The position numbers and the translations under genes were made by a program. The notes beneath the pieces are model-generated. The model saw nothing but the letters and a program-made list of their open reading frames with translations, was not told the DNA's origin and searched no databases. From Magicicada septendecula (lineage: Eukaryota; Arthropoda; Insecta; Hemiptera; Cicadidae), in assembly GCA_034769895.1 (NCBI GenBank), contig CM068367.1, positions 124,905,927 to 124,969,926 of the forward strand: 64,000 nucleotides of DNA. The letters are read 5' to 3'. Positions 11,923 through 25,083 of the stretch are shown here, in pieces; the first letter of the stretch is position 1, and each line of letters begins with the position of its first letter.

Positions 11923-11953
11923 CTGAGAAAGACGAATACCACGTCGAAACGTC
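11923..11953 (+). ncRNA. Degenerate hammerhead-like motif
   Basis: CTGAGAA (one base off CUGANGA), an AGACG/CGTC stem II and GAAACGTC. The position downstream of the GIY-YIG stop matches the PLE at 10532. The core substitution makes activity unlikely. Confidence 0.45.
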
Positions 11954-11990
11954 TGGGTAATCAAAACCTAAAAGTAAGTTCACAGTGAAA

Positions 11991-12708
11991 GTGTTAATAT
12001 ATATAAACAAAACATTGTGAAGAATTAAGAATGAAATTATTCAAAAGTTACTTTAGAGATGTAGGTAAAAAATTAAGACATTTTATTATTAAATGTTACG
12101 TTTTGTTTAATTTTGCCAAAACATTGTTTTTTCTTTGTTATTACTCAATTAAAAAATAAATAATGGATATTATACACAAACAGAAATTGCACGGAGTGTC
12201 TTGGGCCCTCATGTGTGAGTTGCCTGAACACCAGGTTCCTCCAGTGCAGCAGTCACTGTTCATAGTACAAGAAGTTAGGATGTGGGCCCCCACGCATGAT
12301 ATGGCATGCAGGAGAGGATTTCGTTGATTGCTCTGGCCTGGTTCCATACTGAGGATTCTTCCTTAAAGATTCTCCTGCAGTACCTTAAAGCCGCACTGCT
12401 GTGGATGATTGATGGTTTCCCATGCCTAAGACAACAGTGCGGCTGAGGTTGCTCAAGCTGAATCTATTCTGTCTGAAACTGAAAATTCTGACATATGCTG
12501 GACTAGCAAGCCAAGAGTGGGATAGCTGTCGCCTTAGGATATTGTCTGATTTGCACCTGGCAGAAGCTCTGGGGAAATGGATAATGAGTTCTATCCATAC
12601 ACTTAACACTGGTTAAGGTACCATGACAAGAGCACTGATAAAGTCCTATTTATGCAACACAAGTCAGAGGAGGAAATAAATGTAACAAATTACAGTTGCC
12701 TCATATTT
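11991..12708. other. Unassigned spacer with a small inverted repeat
   Basis: No gene was recognised. Bases 12389-12398 (AGCCGCACTG) and 12435-12444 (CAGTGCGGCT) form a 10-bp inverted repeat 36 bp apart. Short ORFs on both strands at 12385-12616 overlap each other and show no family features. Confidence 0.3.
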
Positions 12709-13882
12709 TGTGATGGTACAATTCTGGTGCAATATTAAATTTATAAAACATGGTACAAAAGACCATAATTATTGTATTCATTCATTTTTAACAATTTGGT
12801 AATAATTATTTAAATATTTCATAATCCCTGTGAAGCTGTGGTGAGTGGACTATATAAATATTTTATAATACGCAAATGTGAATTGACAGGATTCTGACCG
12901 TTTTTCATTGCAAAACGACAAACTCAGCAAAAAACGTTTGTAACACTGAGCGATAAAGTGCCTAGCCCTGATGACGTCAGCGGTGAGGAATGTATATTTC
13001 CGTAAACAACTCAAGGCTTGGCTATATGAACAAAAGCTTGATGATGTCGCTTTTACCCCACCTACGCAATGTGAAACAAAGACTCTTGGTCATTTCATCC
13101 GAAAGCGTGAGCGTAGCCGGTCGGCAAAAAAAGGTTCACCAAGTATAAATTTTAACTTTTACACCACCAAAAGTGGTTAATTACAAAAGTGTTCATCAAC
13201 AGTGACACCTTACTATTCGGTAAGGTGTAATACTTCAGAATGTGACCGGTAGCGAAATCGGTGAACTCGCGGTGCGCGATGTTTTACCGGACAAGCAACC
13301 GCAGCTAAGTAGCTGTCAAATTTGGTGAGAACGTTCCAACATTCATTCAGTAAATCAACATCATTCAATATTATAATGACCAATAAAGATTTTATTTAAC
13401 ATTGAAATGAGCTCAATAAAATAAATAAATTGTACCAGAGCGTGAGAGAGAGAGAGAGTGACTTAAATCATGCTGGGTTGTGCGAACTATGTATATGTTT
13501 AATATTTAATGTTTAATAATCACATATCAAATGTTTACTGTTTATTTTGGAGGGTTAAAATGTTCTAAGGGTTTGATGTTTGCTAACGCACCATGGCGTA
13601 AATATGTACGTGTTTGGTACCTATTAGAGTCAGTTTTCAGTATGTATTTAGATTCATCTTAAAAATAAAAAGTCACTTGTACATTTTATCTTGAGTACAA
13701 TTATTTCAGGTAATATATTTTACAACCCTGGTTCATGTTACCCGAATTCTGGCCCTAAATGTAAACTTGTATGATGTTGCCAAATCTGACAACATGGCGT
13801 CCGATTTTAAAAGTGAAAGTAATTATTACTAGTACACACAAGATAAATGTAACTAATTAAACAATAAAAGCCATTAGTTACA
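12709..13882 (+). repeat. 5' LTR of element B
   Basis: A 1174-bp repeat starting TGTGATGG and ending GTTACA. It is nearly identical by eye to 17612-18663 except for three kinds of change: bases 13069-13215 are missing from the right copy, a (GA)n tract near 13443 is shorter here, and scattered substitutions occur. Confidence 0.85.
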
Positions 13883-13884
13883 AA

Positions 13885-13904
13885 TGGCACGTGCCGAAAG
13901 GGAC
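13885..13904 (+). promoter_or_regulatory. Primer-binding-site-like sequence of element B
   Basis: TGGCACGTGCCGAAAGGGAC begins two bases after the LTR. It starts with TGG (complement of a tRNA CCA end), as PBS sequences do. I did not identify the tRNA. The variant downstream of the right LTR (18666-18686) resembles a lysine-tRNA PBS more closely. Confidence 0.5.
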
Positions 13905-14058
13905 TCGACATAAAACCTAATTTTATGTGGAGTATACTTACCTGAATGTGAAATAATTACCTGAGGTAAGAGTGCGAAAGTACGCAAACACGTGAGTAAA
14001 ATAAGGTCAAATTTCTAGGTTATAAACATATATGTTTTAGCAAGATAAAATAGCAAAA

Positions 14059-15168
<1,110 letters not shown>

Positions 15169-15253
15169 CAATGAAATTGAAATAATAATAGGTGATGATA
15201 ATAATGGTATCAAGTACTTACCTGTGGTAGAAAATTATGATGATAATTAAAAG

Positions 15254-15460
15254 ATGAATAACAAAATTATAACATATGATCTTACTGATGTAGACAGAAC
15301 CAGACTCGATCGTGACTTGATATATGAAATTGAAATTGTGAATAAATATGAAATAGTTGATAATTATTATGAATATAATGTTTCTAATAATAAAATTTAT
15401 TCATTAAACAATAAGACAAATAGACCTAAGATTAGGATGTTATTCAACGATGGAGGATAG
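15254..15460 (+). CDS. Short hypothetical ORF in element B
   Basis: 68 codons from ATG, rich in Asp, Asn, Tyr and Ile, with no recognised domain. It lies 85 bp after the end of the gag-like frame and may be a residue of the same polyprotein, or chance in AT-rich DNA. Confidence 0.2.
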   Translation: MNNKIITYDLTDVDRTRLDRDLIYEIEIVNKYEIVDNYYEYNVSNNKIYSLNNKTNRPKIRMLFNDGG

Positions 15461-17562
15461 ACTGTTTTAATTGTGTAATGAACATTTAATATATGTGAAA
15501 AGTGGTATTGAATTGGACTGCATATGGACTGATTTTGATAAATGACAAAATAATGTGTTTGGATTGTATAATTTTCATTGTTTTATATGTCAATGTATTT
15601 ATGTATTTTGATGTTGTGTATTACAGGTATATTTTGTGTACACCATGTATCATGTATGTTTTAATAATTTGTAATTCACAACAAGTTTAAATAATTGAAT
15701 AATAATTAAAGGTCAATTACTGAATTAAAATGGTACAAATGAAAGTTGTACTTTGTAACAGAAGTAAATTATTAATTGTCATAGAAGGTTCTAATGAAGT
15801 TAAATTATTATTTAATTGGTAATGAAGGTAATTCCTAATGAATAATAATAAATGATTAAGGAAGAATATATATTTGAAAGGGGAGTTATGAGTAGGTGAG
15901 AGATAAATTTTATAAGACAATTGTCAATGATTACAGTAAGGTAGAATGTTTAAACAGGAATAGTGCCTGGGTATAGATAGAAGCAGGTGAGTTATTTAAT
16001 TAATGTAAATGGAGTTAGATAGTTAAGATTTTAAAGAAAATAATACACAGAAAGTATTAGATATTTAGGGACACAGTAGTTAGTGATTATTTGTAGAGGT
16101 GAGTAAAGTCAAGGTATAAACATATATTGTTGTTGATGATATTTTGTAGTGGGGGTGAGGTGATAAGGAGTAGCCAACGTATAGTGTTGTGGCAGGTAAT
16201 AGCGTAGTTTAAGGGAGTGTTTGCCAAAATTTTTGGAAGGGCAAATTATTATGAATGTATATAGCCAGTTAGGGAACACCCATCTCTGTACAAAGACGCG
16301 CGGTGCTATAGGATTTATCGTCGGAATGAAATTAGTAAAGGTGTTTATAATTGAGATATTGGTGTCATGATAGGTAAATTTGGTGGTTAGTTAGAAGAAA
16401 GGTGAGTAAGATTATAATAAGTAAAAGTATAGAGAATATAGGAGTCACCCAGACCCAACAAGGATTAGAATGTGAAAGGTTAGGTAGTTAGGTAGGTAGA
16501 AAATTCAGAGTAGAGAGGTAATAAGAAATGAATGATGAAATAATAAGAATGTAATATGAATATTAATAATAAATTTGAAATAAATTTTATAAGAATAATA
16601 AATAATTGATGGCTAATTAATGAAAGTTAATTAACTGAAATTGTAATTTTTTTTTAAATGCAAGTTTAAATAGATAAAATGTGCAAATCTTAATCAAGAT
16701 TAAATATGAATTAACCATTTCAATGTATTAATATAATGATAATGTGTATTATTATGTATCATGTATTAAGTATCATGTGTTATGTATTATGTTATGAAAT
16801 TTTAACATGATGTATAGGAAATAGTGTGTGTGAAGGAGAAAGAGGGGTAAATATTGTTAACAGCGCCAATTATAATAATAATAATAATAATTTTAATAAT
16901 AATTTTAAGTTCAATAAGATTTTCTTAATTATTCTTTTTTTCTATAATTTGTTTTTCTCCATGTTTGAGTAATATTGGGGATTTATATGGGGATTTCCAT
17001 GTTTTCTTTTTTATATATTATTAAATTCTTTTTTATATAAATATTTGTTTCTTTTATAATTACATTAATTATGAAACAGAAAGAGTTAATTATTATCGTT
17101 GGGGATCGAAACAATTTTTACAATTCAGGGTAGTCCATAAAGAGAATGGCAATTCTATGTAAATTCTTGTATTTTATAATTTTTTTTATATTTGTATTTC
17201 TTTTTATATTTGTTCAAGCAAACCCAGTGCTTATTAACACAAACCAGCACATAGCTAAGGGGAACCAGATCAGTTAAGGATAGAGTAATTTACCAAGCCA
17301 CTATTTTGATATTTTAAATTATTGTTTCAGTGTTTGGTGATGTTATGACGGCGGTCCTGAGCTGGCCAGCGCGTCAGAGCAGGGGCATTAAGCGCCTAAT
17401 TGGCCTTATGGTGTTGAGATCTCGAAGGAGAAGTCCAGTAAGGTCATGCAGGTACTGTCATCGTCATCAGACAACGGGTGAGTTATTGATTTTCTTTTAT
17501 ATAAAATGTAAGGGGGTGGTGGCGACATATCCTGGCTGATCCCTTTAGGAAGTATGAATGGG
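15461..17562 (+). other. C-poor 3' internal region of element B
   Basis: About 2.1 kb without credible coding. The plus strand is depleted in C, as in element A, and parts align with 1-1790 of the window. (AAT)n-like runs occur near 16870. No pol-derived motif was seen on either strand. Confidence 0.6.
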
Positions 17563-17611
17563 TCAATGAAAGTTTTTATGCTTCGGCACAAAATCTTTCA
17601 TTGAGGGGGTT
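17563..17611 (+). other. Stem-loop plus polypurine tract before the 3' LTR of element B
   Basis: Bases 17563-17582 pair with 17585-17604 around a two-base loop, with T-T and A-C mismatches and a terminal G-T. The GAGGGGG tract is at 17603-17609 and the LTR starts at 17612. Compared with element A the pairing is kept though bases differ on both arms, for instance G-C at 1800/1833 against T-A at 17567/17600. Confidence 0.7.
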
Positions 17612-18207
17612 TGTGATGGTACAATTCTGGTGCAATATTAAATTTATAAAACATGGTACAAAAGACCATAATTATTGTATTCATTCATTTTTAACAATTT
17701 GGTAATAATTATTTAAATATTTCATAATCCCTGTGAAGCTGTGGTGAGTGGACTATATAAATATTTTATAATACGCAAATGTGAATTGACAGGATTCTGA
17801 CCGTTTTTCATTGCAAAATGACAAACTCAGCAAAAAACGTTTGTAACACACAGCGATAAAGTGCCTAGCCCTGATGATGTCAGTGGTGAGGAATGTATAT
17901 TTCCGTAAACAACTCAAGGCTTGGCTATATGAACAAAAGCTTGATGATGTCGCTTTTACCCCACCTACGCATTCGGTAAGGTGTAATACTTCAGAATGTG
18001 ACCGGTAGCGAAATCGGTGAACTCACGGTGTGCGATGTTTTACCGGACAAGCAACCGCAGCTAAGTAGCTGTCAAATTTGGTGAGAACGTTCCAACATTC
18101 ATTCAGTAAATCAACATCATTCAATATTATAATGACCAATAAAGATTTTATTTAACATTCAAATGAGCTCAATAAAATAAATAAATTGTACCAGAGCGTG
18201 AGAGAGA

Positions 18208-18240
<33 letters not shown>

Positions 18241-18663
18241 TGACTTAAATCATGCTGGGTTGTGCGAACTATGTATATGTTTAATATTTAATGATTAATA
18301 ATCACATATCAAATGTTTACTGTTTATTTTGGAGGGTTCAAATGTTCTAAGGGTTTGATGTTTGCTAACGCACCATGGCGTAATATGTACGTGTTTGGTA
18401 CCTATTAGAGTCAGTTTTCAGTATGTATTTAGATTCATCTTAAAAATAAAAAGTCACTTGTACATTTTATCTTGAGTACAATTATTTCAGGTAATATATT
18501 TCACAACCCTGGTTCGTGTTACCCGAATTCTGGCCCTAAATGTAAACTTGTATGATGTTGCCCAATCTGACAACATGGCGTCCGATTTTAAAAGTGAAAG
18601 TAATTATTACTAGTACACACAAGATAAATGTAACTAATTAAATAGTAAAAGTAGAGAGTTACA
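17612..18663 (+). repeat. 3' LTR of element B
   Basis: Starts TGTGATGG and ends GTTACA (18658-18663), 1052 bp. Relative to the 5' LTR it lacks 147 bp (equivalent of 13069-13215) and has an expanded (GA)n tract at about 18199-18240. An alternative end at 18697 (AGTTACA) would be followed by ATTT, which also precedes the 5' LTR (12705-12708). That 4-bp match may be chance. Confidence 0.8.
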
Positions 18664-18690
18664 AATTGCGCCCGAAAGAACAGGGACATT
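18664..18690 (+). other. PBS-like sequence downstream of the 3' LTR
   Basis: AA followed by TTGCGCCCGAAAGAACAGGG matches, with gaps, the AA-plus-PBS arrangement after the 5' LTR. A PBS is not expected outside a 3' LTR. Confidence 0.45.
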
Positions 18691-19306
18691 AGTTACAATT
18701 TAAACACAATCAACTACATGTTAAAAAAATATGCAGACATACAAGCATACAACATGAAATACAAAACAGCTGGACATACTTACTTTTGGCCTTAGACCAA
18801 GCCTGTTGAAATGGCGTCCTAATTTTGGAAAATGATCATTGATAGCATGTTTCATGTGCGACTTGCCCCTGTCTATCCGAGGATAGTTGAAAGTTTCACT
18901 CACCAATCTCACAACCTACACAAATTACAACAACAACAAACTGTTAAAACTGTTGGATTAATTTAGCAGACTGATGACATGAAAAGAGATGGAAATTATT
19001 ACATTCATATACAGATACACTGTTCATCTTAATAACAATCCTCTTACCCACTCTATTCTTCTTTCAATTTTTCCATGTGTGGGAGCTTATAGACAACAGT
19101 ATGTTCCTGGTAAATATTAAAATGTACACCACAGATATGGAACCACAGGAACTCTTTAGAAGAGAACACATAATGCATGCGTCTACCACAGCATTTACAA
19201 ATCCATGAACTCAGTACAGTGAAAAAAAGAACTAATAATAAAAACCTTTACAAACCTTAAAAATTTTGCTGATTGTGAAAGAAACAACACAATACACTAA
19301 AATAAT

Positions 19307-19332
19307 GGTGATGGTGGTGGTGGTGGTGGTGA
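19307..19332. repeat. (GGT)n microsatellite
   Basis: About eight GGT/GAT triplets in unassigned DNA. Confidence 0.85.
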
Positions 19333-21281
19333 TACAATACTGTGTTTATCATGTGACAATAAAAATAATAAAAAATTTATTAATATTAATTATATTTGCC
19401 CAAATTAAGTCAGGGTTTAACAGTTGACATCCAACACATAAAAAATTCTTTTTCTTTATGGTTTCTCGCATTTTCTCTTAAAATGAGACAATCCTGCAGG
19501 AACCAACAAAAGAAGGATGGAAGCATGCTGTTTTGATGACTAGGGAAATCTCCAAGCCACCCATCAGAGTGGACTGTCAGTAAAGATTCACTTGGATCTG
19601 ACATATTGTTCTGAAACAACATATTTGTTTTAAAAAAGATGGTGCCTATAATCTCACTGTCTCGGTGACATACAATAAAGTCCAAGTAGTAAATTACGTG
19701 GTTGAACTTACAATAACAGATTCTTCAATTTTGATTTCCTGTTTTACTATTGAAGTTCAAGAGTTCTACCCATTCACACTATCCTTAGTCACAGAGAATG
19801 TGTTTCATCATAAAACAGTCTACAAAGGAGGCAATGGAGAATAGCCTTTGTGAAACAAGTATTATGAACACAAAACAAACAAAGACATTATGCTGGAGAC
19901 AAGGAACATGGAGGAGGGGCTATTGTGTAACCAAAACTACTCTTATGCAGTATAAGTTGGACAATAGTAAGCCAGGATATATCCATGATAAGAATCATTT
20001 ACAAAAGTATAGAAAATTACAAGAATTACGTCTAGTCTTAGTCTTAAAAGGGGGAAAAAACAGAAAAATGAAAGTGCAAAGGAATGCAGAGAAAAGGTTA
20101 CTACAAAAAGTCAACTTTCGAAAGCTTACATTTACAAGACTTATGATAAGATATGATGACTTCATCATAATCATTCTGAGCGCCAAGGACTTATAAGCGA
20201 CAAAACAAGGAAAACCTTGGTAAGATATTTAAAAGATACTATGATTGGGATCAGATACAAAAGTCATTGCAAATAAAATAAAAAGAACAGTAGTCATCAG
20301 CGGTAAGTGTTACAGCAACAAGTCATACCCTTTAGATCATGACAATAACGATCATGCATATAGATAATACACAAAATTCCATCTATTCTGACATCAGGTT
20401 TTCTTGGCAAAGGAAGATGTTTCATCACAGACAGTGTATGTAAGAGATTATTATGCTTCACTTCACCTTTATAGTTTTTTTTATTATTTTTATTTGTTGT
20501 GTATCGCCCTTCTAAGGACCACATGCCAATTTCAATTCTTTATTCTTTTCTCTTCATAGTAAGTTATTATTTAAAAAAAATTGTGTTTTATAGTTTTCAT
20601 TTTTAATTCTGTTTACTGTAACATAGTAACTTCCATTGTTACAAACACAGTATATATTTTTAAGTACAGTACACAAAATATATCCCTTATTATATAACAG
20701 ATGTGATTAGTTAATAATGGTAATAGGAGATAAGATATTACACTGACGATACTGAAGATGCAATTTTCACAATGCAAACCAAATAATGACATCAACAGTG
20801 CACACTAAGATACTAAATGATAATAATGTGAGTTTATATAACAACTGTAACAACATAATGATAACAACTAATAACATCACACACACACCAGGCATCATAA
20901 ATAATAATAAACTTACTTGGCATGTTTAGTTATATTTATTCATTTGTATAGTTTTTTCTCAATGTTTTGACACTTTACTGCTGGGCCCATCATTTATAAT
21001 GGGGCACAATTTTTATTAGTTTAAAAATGGAATCTTGGTAAATAACATCGTTTCCTCTGCCTGTGGAATATTAGTTGTTATATTTCATTTTTAAATAAAT
21101 AAATGGGTACCATTAAAGTAAAACAAATCAAACTACCAAATAAGTGATACAGGTTATATACATGTTTGTCAGCTGCCTGGTTTAACCCATTATCACAAGC
21201 TGTAGGACTGGTGAACTGAAGATTTATACAAACAATTAGTGCAGGAGGGACACTCTGGGTTTTAAGAAAGCAATGGACAGG

Positions 21282-21690
21282 AAAGCTTGGATGACTGAGG
21301 AAATATTATAACTAATGGACAAAAATAGGATATATAAAAATGCAGAAGACGAGAAAGATCAACAAGTATATAAATCTTTTTAAAATAAGATATGCAAACA
21401 ACAACACAAAATAGAAAAAAGTTTGATTAAACGACAAATGTTAGGAGGTATGAAAAGATATCTTACTTAAGTGGGAGACAAAATAGGTATAGTACTTAAG
21501 AAAATTAAAACAAAACTTTAGAGAGATGACAACGAACTGTAGCAATGCCAGGGCACACATGAAAAATTATTGTTGGACAAGGAAGACCAAGCAGGTGCCG
21601 AATGAAGTACATGGATGGACTATAGTCAGGAGACAATGCTGATTTATATGGGTCAGACTAACCAATATCTCAGCAGTTGCAGTCAATGCA
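21282..21690 (+). pseudogene. Faint LINE relic
   Basis: With stops, the plus strand reads WMTEEIL, LMDKNRIYKNAED and KICKQQHKIEK near 21285-21420, the pattern of the linker between endonuclease and reverse transcriptase in LINEs. Around 21575-21610 it reads GQGRPSRCRMKYMDGL, like the GRPRMRWMD phrase near LINE C-termini. The reverse transcriptase core between them is gone. Confidence 0.35.
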
Positions 21691-24490
21691 AGATACATAA
21701 TTCTTACGATGCCACACAAATTATGTCCTTCTGAGCTCTTAGCAATTATCCAAAAGTTTGTTATGGTATGAAAGCTGCCCTTATGAGTTTATAAAATTCT
21801 GCCAAATTGTTTCCTAATGTGTATATTAGTAAGCTAAAATATGTAACATCAGTTGCAAATCCTTATCATCTTTACCTTGCTTATGACACTATTGTAACTG
21901 TATTTAAAAGCTCATCTGATACCATGTGTTTGTTGTTTAAATGTGCCAGGGAAGAATCTACTGTAAGGTTTTTCTCAGATAGAATTTTATCTTGGCTTCA
22001 CTTATGTTTTCAGAACGTCAGGCTGTAGTGGTCCATTATATACAATTTTAATTCAACCAACTCAATCAGCACAAGTAGCCAGCATAAAACACATTGATAC
22101 TGTTGCAGACACGGACAAGACAACCATTACAGATGGATACCCATTATATTTTGGACTTCCAGCACACACATAACAGCACAAATACAGAATACTTTACACT
22201 CGATTTATATTAAAATACTGTTACTTTATTGTTTTTAAACAGTGTCAAGTACTAATAAAAGTATAGTTTTTCTCTGTGTTGAGGACTTTGGCTACTATTT
22301 ATCAAAAATAAGCCATTTAACAAAGAATTAAACTTCCACACTTGCAGCAACAAAGCTTTTTGTTTTCTTTCTTTCAATTAGTCATAGATACTGATCTCAA
22401 TGATTTATTAACTCATATGTAACGAGACTGTGACGTGTTTAGTACCGAAAGAAAGAAAAAAACATTTAAAGACTGTAATACTCGTAACCTTGATAACATT
22501 TCAAGTGTGTAGCGTTAAATAAACAACAGATTGGTTATGTAATGTATGTACACGCTGCACGTAATAGAACCTTTGTTCTGTCATCAATGCTGTAGCCTGG
22601 TGCCTGACTGTATGGACCACTGATCTTCATCGTAGTCTAACCTCTGACAAGTGTTACACATCATCACGCACTGTATTGTTAACTGTATTTAATATAATGA
22701 TAATTACCCAGACACTATATACTTCTGGGTATAACAGTGTCTGGAGGATGCTACATATGGAAGATATATATTCAATAATATGGAAGACATTGTAAAAAAT
22801 CCAGACAATCTAAAACTTGAATCTTATTTCATTGTTCTTTCTGCAACATTTGAAATAGTTGATAGATAATGATGATTTTCAGGTTCACAGTCAGGTTATA
22901 ATACTTAAAATCATTATGATCTCTTCAATACAAATATTAAAACCATTATGTTGATTTAAGCAAATACAGCGATTTTTATGATAAACAACTTTTCTTGTCT
23001 GAGCGATAATCACAAAGTAGCTAAAATTTGAAAACCTTGACAAAGCATTGACTGTGATATGTTTAAAATTGTAACTGAGAAATACTGAGCATTTTACTGC
23101 CATTTTTCTTCTTACATTCAAATGTTTCAACATAAATGTAATAGAAATTCTGTGTTTTTAATCATTTTACTATACATGCCAACAGGCTATTAATAAGTGG
23201 AAGTGTTTTTAATCTGTATATGGGATTGGGCACTCAAAACGCCTGAATATTCAAAGAATACTTCAAAGTTATAGGAAAACCTGGTGTTGTTTCATGTGCA
23301 CCTTGGAGACTCTACATGGTGAATGGTCTAAAAATCTCTCATTAAAATGCAAAATCCAATTATTAAAGACAAATTTTGAGACCCCATTTGCATTAATAGT
23401 TTCTAAAGATAACCACATTTACCGTGCGGTAAAACCTTCATTCTGCACAACGATAAGTGAATTAACCAAAACTGCTAATTGGCAAAACACACATGCATAC
23501 ACAGATACACTGAATGAGGGATAGAAATCAATATAGAGCATTATCTGTATGAGTGCGTATAAAACTATCAGACAAGAAAAACTAATTACACTCTTGATTT
23601 CATTACTACTTGGAAAACACACTTTTCATTTTGTATTTCTTCATTATTTTTACCTGAAAACATACAAGGGTCACTGATATACACTTTTTCAGAGAAACGT
23701 CAGAAAAACAATGGCTATGTTGGGGGAGGGGGGATCACTTTTTTCAGTGTAGTGGACATCCTGATATTTGTAAAAATACTGAAAAATAAAAATATCTCTC
23801 TCTCTAAAGAAACTCGAGCACTCAACAACAATAATTATTTTCTTCCAAAAGAAATACTACATATTTATTATACAAAATATTGAGTATTTCTAAATTATAA
23901 GTCTGAACACATCAAAGATAAAACACTGTCAAGGCTTTTGAAATTTTGCTGTTTGTTTATCTCTCAGCTAAGAGAAGAAGATGTGTTTATCTCACAAGTC
24001 ATTGCTAAATTTACTTACAGTCTTATTATAATTCAACGAGTATTTCAATCGTCAATTACTGAATTCTATCATTCAGTGGAGCTACCTAAATATGTTAACA
24101 TTTGCACTATTTTGATACGTTTGTAACATTTGTAACAACTTGTTACGTTGTTAGGCTTGTGGTAATTTTAGCAGTAGAACATTGGAGTTTTTACTGTTGG
24201 CAAAAAAAAACAAAATACAGAGTTTTTAGATTCCTACAACATTAAAAATGTCTTAATGAGCTCACACTTATTAAGCTTTCCCATTAATACGCTTAGTAAA
24301 TAACTAATAAGCTTCTAACTACTTTAAAGTAATAAAATAACTAAAATTACTTTAAATGCCTGTTCAATCTGTGATTTTCCTGATTATTTTACAAATACCA
24401 TCATTTACTTTTATACTATTTACAAGAAATTAAAAAAAAACATTAAAAATTTTAAATCAATCATCTTGTTGTTTTTATCTATACATACAT

Positions 24491-24617
24491 TAGGGTGGAA
24501 CGAAAAAATCAAGTTTGGATTTTTAATTTGTAATAGCGCGGAAAAGTTGCCTTTTGGTGTAGATAAGATAAAAAAAAGATACGAAAAATATTGGAGCACG
24601 TCTTGAGGTGCCGCAAG
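24491..24617 (+). repeat. Left TIR of the hAT-like transposon
   Basis: Matches the reverse complement of 35218-35352 in blocks: the terminal TAGnGTGGAA, TTTGTAATAG, AAAAGTTGCCTTTT and CTTGAGGTGCCGCAA. Confidence 0.8.
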
Positions 24618-24764
24618 GACGATAAATTTTCATAAAATTGCAATTTTCGCTACATTTTAAAGTTTTTTTAAGAAGTCAAAATTTTTTTTTATTTCAAATA
24701 CTGTCAAAAAAGCAGTTTTTGTATCAAAAAAGACATACAATTTTTTTTTAACTTTCTGGATTAT

Positions 24765-24782
24765 GTCTTGAGGTGCCGCAAG
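24765..24782 (+). repeat. Subterminal repeat motif, second left copy
   Basis: GTCTTGAGGTGCCGCAAG, an exact repeat of 24600-24617 and inverted at the right end (35218-35233). Repeated subterminal motifs are typical transposase-binding sites of hAT-type elements; that role here is inference. Confidence 0.65.
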
Positions 24783-25083
24783 AGCGGTAAAGTTTTATAA
24801 AAGCACACTTTTTGTAACTTTTTCAAAGAATTTTATGTGTCTCGATTATGCAATAAAAAGTTTCAAATAGGCGTGTTAATATGAATAGAAAGATAAAAAC
24901 GTTATCCCAGCGGATGTTGGGAGGGGGAAGGGGGCAGAAGGCGGAGATTTGTTTGCGTGTGGTGACAAGCTCAGATTAGGTGTCAGTCGCTTTGCCGAGT
25001 TCAGTTGAGTTGGCGTCTATTGTGTAAACAGATTAACGTAATATTTTGTTAGTTTGTGTGCTACTTTATTGTTGTGAGTTAAA

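Larger units (their letters stand above)
10936..11990 (+). mobile_element. Second PLE, 5'-truncated relic
   Basis: The element starts within the C-terminal part of the reverse transcriptase and runs through a GIY-YIG domain to a terminal segment with a hammerhead-like motif (11923-11953). It is clearly related to, but diverged from, the PLE at 8563 (compare NNSINFLDLT with NKSINFLDLT). No inverted arm and no clear target duplication were seen. Confidence 0.75.
18698..24490. other. Unassigned intergenic region
   Basis: About 5.8 kb with no supportable gene. It contains a (GGT)n tract and a LINE relic (separate entries). The longest ORF (19798-20196, 132 codons) has no recognisable domain and is overlapped by ORFs on the other strand. 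Confidence 0.5.

Noticed and set aside
19798..20196. 132-codon plus-strand ORF
   Set aside because: No domain or codon-usage signal. ORFs on the opposite strand overlap it. Length is compatible with chance across a 64-kb window.
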